Source: an uncultured Desulfobacteraceae bacterium
GTDB lineage: Bacteria > Desulfobacterota > Desulfobacteria > Desulfobacterales > UBA5852
Direction: 5' to 3'
Length of the DNA stretch: 64,000 nucleotides
Assembly (NCBI GenBank): GCA_913060875.1
Contig: CAJXSL010000003.1
Coordinates: 273,045 to 337,044, forward strand
Position 1 is the stretch's first letter. Every line of letters begins with the position of its first letter. The position numbers were made by a program, and so were the translations under genes. Below are positions 62,695 through 64,000 of this stretch, piece after piece. Below the pieces are notes generated by a model. It was not told where the DNA came from. It worked only from the letters and a program-made list of their open reading frames with translations, and made no database searches.

Positions 62695-63100
62695 AAGCGC
62701 TCCGTCGCCCCTGCCGATGGTCGGTTGGAATGGCCTTGGCACCACTTTCAGTGGTTCAAACCGGGGTGGCCGCTGTTCCCAGAAGCTTTTGTCCGAATGC
62801 AAGACCCATATGGCCGTCGTCCACCAGGAGGACGGTTCCTCCTCCTGACCGGACAATTTCAGTTTGGGATTTTGCCGGCGCCTTGGTCTTCTTTTGCGCC
62901 GGCAGGTAAATAGGAAAGTTGCCCCCGCGCATATTCTCCCGCTTTGAACGCGGATGTGGCCGCTGCGATTGCGCAGAATCCGCATACGAAGGCCAGCCCC
63001 TGACCGGCACGTTGCCCGAACCTGTCTCCGAAATCTTGACCTATAGCCCCGGCGCGAGATCCGTCGGACGATCCTCCTCATGAAGATCCAGGGTTTGACA
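62695..63100 (-). pseudogene. Decayed remnant of a hybrid histidine kinase (HATPase plus receiver domain)
   Basis: Minus-strand fragments in different frames fit the join of a histidine-kinase ATPase domain and a receiver domain. In order: LHEEDRPTDLAPGL, a stop, VKISETGSGN (G1-box-like DTGxGM) at 63090-63021; NRSGHIRVQSGR and GATF in another frame; then YLPAQKKTKAPAKSQTEIVR and GTVLLVDD (62920-62816); then ESGAKAI, in frame but after a stop (62750-62725). The G1 to G2 segment is deleted. Frameshifts and stops make it a pseudogene; the N-terminal part is absent. Confidence 0.75.
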
Positions 63101-63426
63101 GGGTGGTGTCCCGGGTTTTTGTGAAACGGCACGAAACTCGCAGCATGATCTGGCGAAGGCCTAAAGAACCGATGGTCATGGGCGAAATGGGCGGTGCGTC
63201 TGCCGCCGCGCATTGACGCTCATTATTGAGGTGCCTGCGGGGGATGCTTGCCTTTAGGCATGGAATCCACTATTAGGGTCGCACTTAAAATGTGCGCGGC
63301 GTTGGTTTCGGGCCGCCGATGTGGGTGGGCTTTTGGGGCACCCCCATAAAGCGTCAACCGTTGCGTCGCCGGCGACATGCCAATCACCGGGGGCGCACAA
63401 TTTAACCTTTACGTGTATGGAAAAAA
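63101..63426. other. Gap between kinase remnant and fabH
   Basis: About 326 nt without a credible gene. No RNA gene or terminator recognised. It may include older decayed sequence from the kinase gene and the fabH promoter. Confidence 0.3.
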
Positions 63427-63442
63427 CGGTCGGTCGACCGTC
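63427..63442 (+). promoter_or_regulatory. Inverted repeat before the fabH ribosome-binding site
   Basis: ACGGTCG (63427-63433) and CGACCGT (63436-63442) are perfect inverted arms around two bases, ending 12 nt before the fabH ATG and next to AAGGA. It could be an operator or a hairpin hiding the translation start. Confidence 0.4.
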
Positions 63443-63454
63443 AAGGAACAACCC

Positions 63455-64000
63455 ATGAATGAACATCACACCACCAAAGCGGCGATTACCGGTATCCACG
63501 CCTGGGTACCGGACCATATCCTGACCAATGCGGAATTATCCACCATGGTGGATACCAGTGATGAGTGGATCACGACCCGCACAGGGATCAACGAGCGTCG
63601 GATTCTAAAAGGTGAGGACCAAGGTACCTCGGTGATCGGTATTGCGGCGGTCAGAGGCCTTCTGGAAAAAACCGGCACCGATCCGAAGACGGTCGATTTG
63701 TTGATTTGTGCCACAACCACTCCGGACATGCAATTTCCCGCCACCGGCAATATCATCGCCAATGCCGTGGGAGCGGCCAATGCCTTCAGCTTCGATCTGC
63801 AGGCCGGTTGTTCCGGCTTCATCTTTGGCCTCAGTACGGGGGCCCAGTTTATCGAAACGGGCCGCTGCCGGAAGGTCGTCGTCGTGGGTGCCGACAAAAT
63901 GTCGTCCATTGTCGATTATGAAGATCGCACCACCTGCATCATTTTCGGTGACGGCGGCGGTGCCGTTCTGCTGGAGCCGGCACGCGACGGGATGGGCATT
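63455..64000 (+). CDS. fabH: Beta-ketoacyl-ACP synthase III (FabH), 3' end outside window
   Basis: The first 182 codons of a KAS III, which condenses acetyl-CoA with malonyl-ACP to start fatty acid synthesis. ITGIHAWVPDHILTNAELS is the usual start, SDEWITTRTGINERRI the CoA-binding loop with Arg and Trp, LICATTTPDMQFPATG follows, and the catalytic Cys is in DLQAGCSGFIFGL. The frame is open to the window end; the His and Asn of the triad are outside. AAGGA precedes ATG 63455. Confidence 0.93.
   Translation, partial: MNEHHTTKAAITGIHAWVPDHILTNAELSTMVDTSDEWITTRTGINERRILKGEDQGTSVIGIAAVRGLLEKTGTDPKTVDLLICATTTPDMQFPATGNIIANAVGAANAFSFDLQAGCSGFIFGLSTGAQFIETGRCRKVVVVGADKMSSIVDYEDRTTCIIFGDGGGAVLLEPARDGMGI

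Overview
The window reads as a GC-rich, densely coded chromosome segment. It most resembles a strictly anaerobic, probably sulfate-reducing deltaproteobacterium of the Desulfosarcina/Desulfatitalea type (Desulfobacterales). This assignment is inference from remembered family resemblance: complex I-like antiporter subunits, ferredoxin-domain DUF2148 proteins, long operons for acyl-CoA oxidation, ADP-forming acyl-CoA synthetase subunits and duplicated LivKHMGF transporters. I saw no rRNA, tRNA, CRISPR array, prophage or transposase gene.

Layout. 1-4226: the end of a proton/cation antiporter (Mrp/complex I-like) operon. 4276-8656: a cyclic-nucleotide-binding protein, then panC, metK and ahcY (pantothenate and the S-adenosylmethionine cycle). 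8811-10420: NAD kinase and a cupin, divergent. 10673-15685: a complete branched-chain amino acid ABC operon (livKHMGF). 15745-18138: two NAD salvage genes (nicotinamidase-like and nicotinate phosphoribosyltransferase). 18353-18934: mntP-like manganese exporter. 19030-28281, all on the minus strand: a GntR/FadR-type regulator, a second livKHMGF and bifunctional putA, with FadR-like operators at putA and at the regulator itself. This looks like an amino-acid uptake and proline/glutamate catabolism regulon. 28437-33372: Mth938-like protein, D-glutamate cyclase-like protein, a monooxygenase-fold protein, a histone-deacetylase-like hydrolase, an acetoacetate decarboxylase-like protein and an MFS drug exporter. 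33501-35528: GNAT, AraC and LysE genes.

35782-44212 is the most coherent accessory system. One promoter with two palindromic operators reads through nine minus-strand genes: TetR, SCP2 lipid carrier, two paralogous Fe-S DUF2148 proteins, an acyl-CoA ligase, an acyl-CoA dehydrogenase, a SCP-x-like thiolase, an SDR and a 3beta-HSD/epimerase-like protein. It looks like an oxygen-independent pathway that activates and shortens a hydrophobic (fatty, alicyclic or steroid-like) acid. 44657-57560 is a mixed region: methyltransferases, RlmI, UspA, GAF, membrane protein, cyclase, hydrolase, split acyl-CoA synthetase, thioesterase, a glutaredoxin fusion, a membrane-anchored metzincin-like protein and another TetR. 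57849-61257 pairs a PLP decarboxylase with a GltS-type transporter and a lipoprotein. 61610-64000 holds a DUF2892 protein, a UPF0173 hydrolase, a decayed hybrid histidine kinase remnant and the start of fabH.

Three structures lie outside the ordinary genes. A long-palindrome mobile-like repeat is present twice (46484-46629 and 61258-61470). The sensor-kinase fossil lies at 62695-63100. Strong hairpins sit just after the binding-protein gene in both liv operons.
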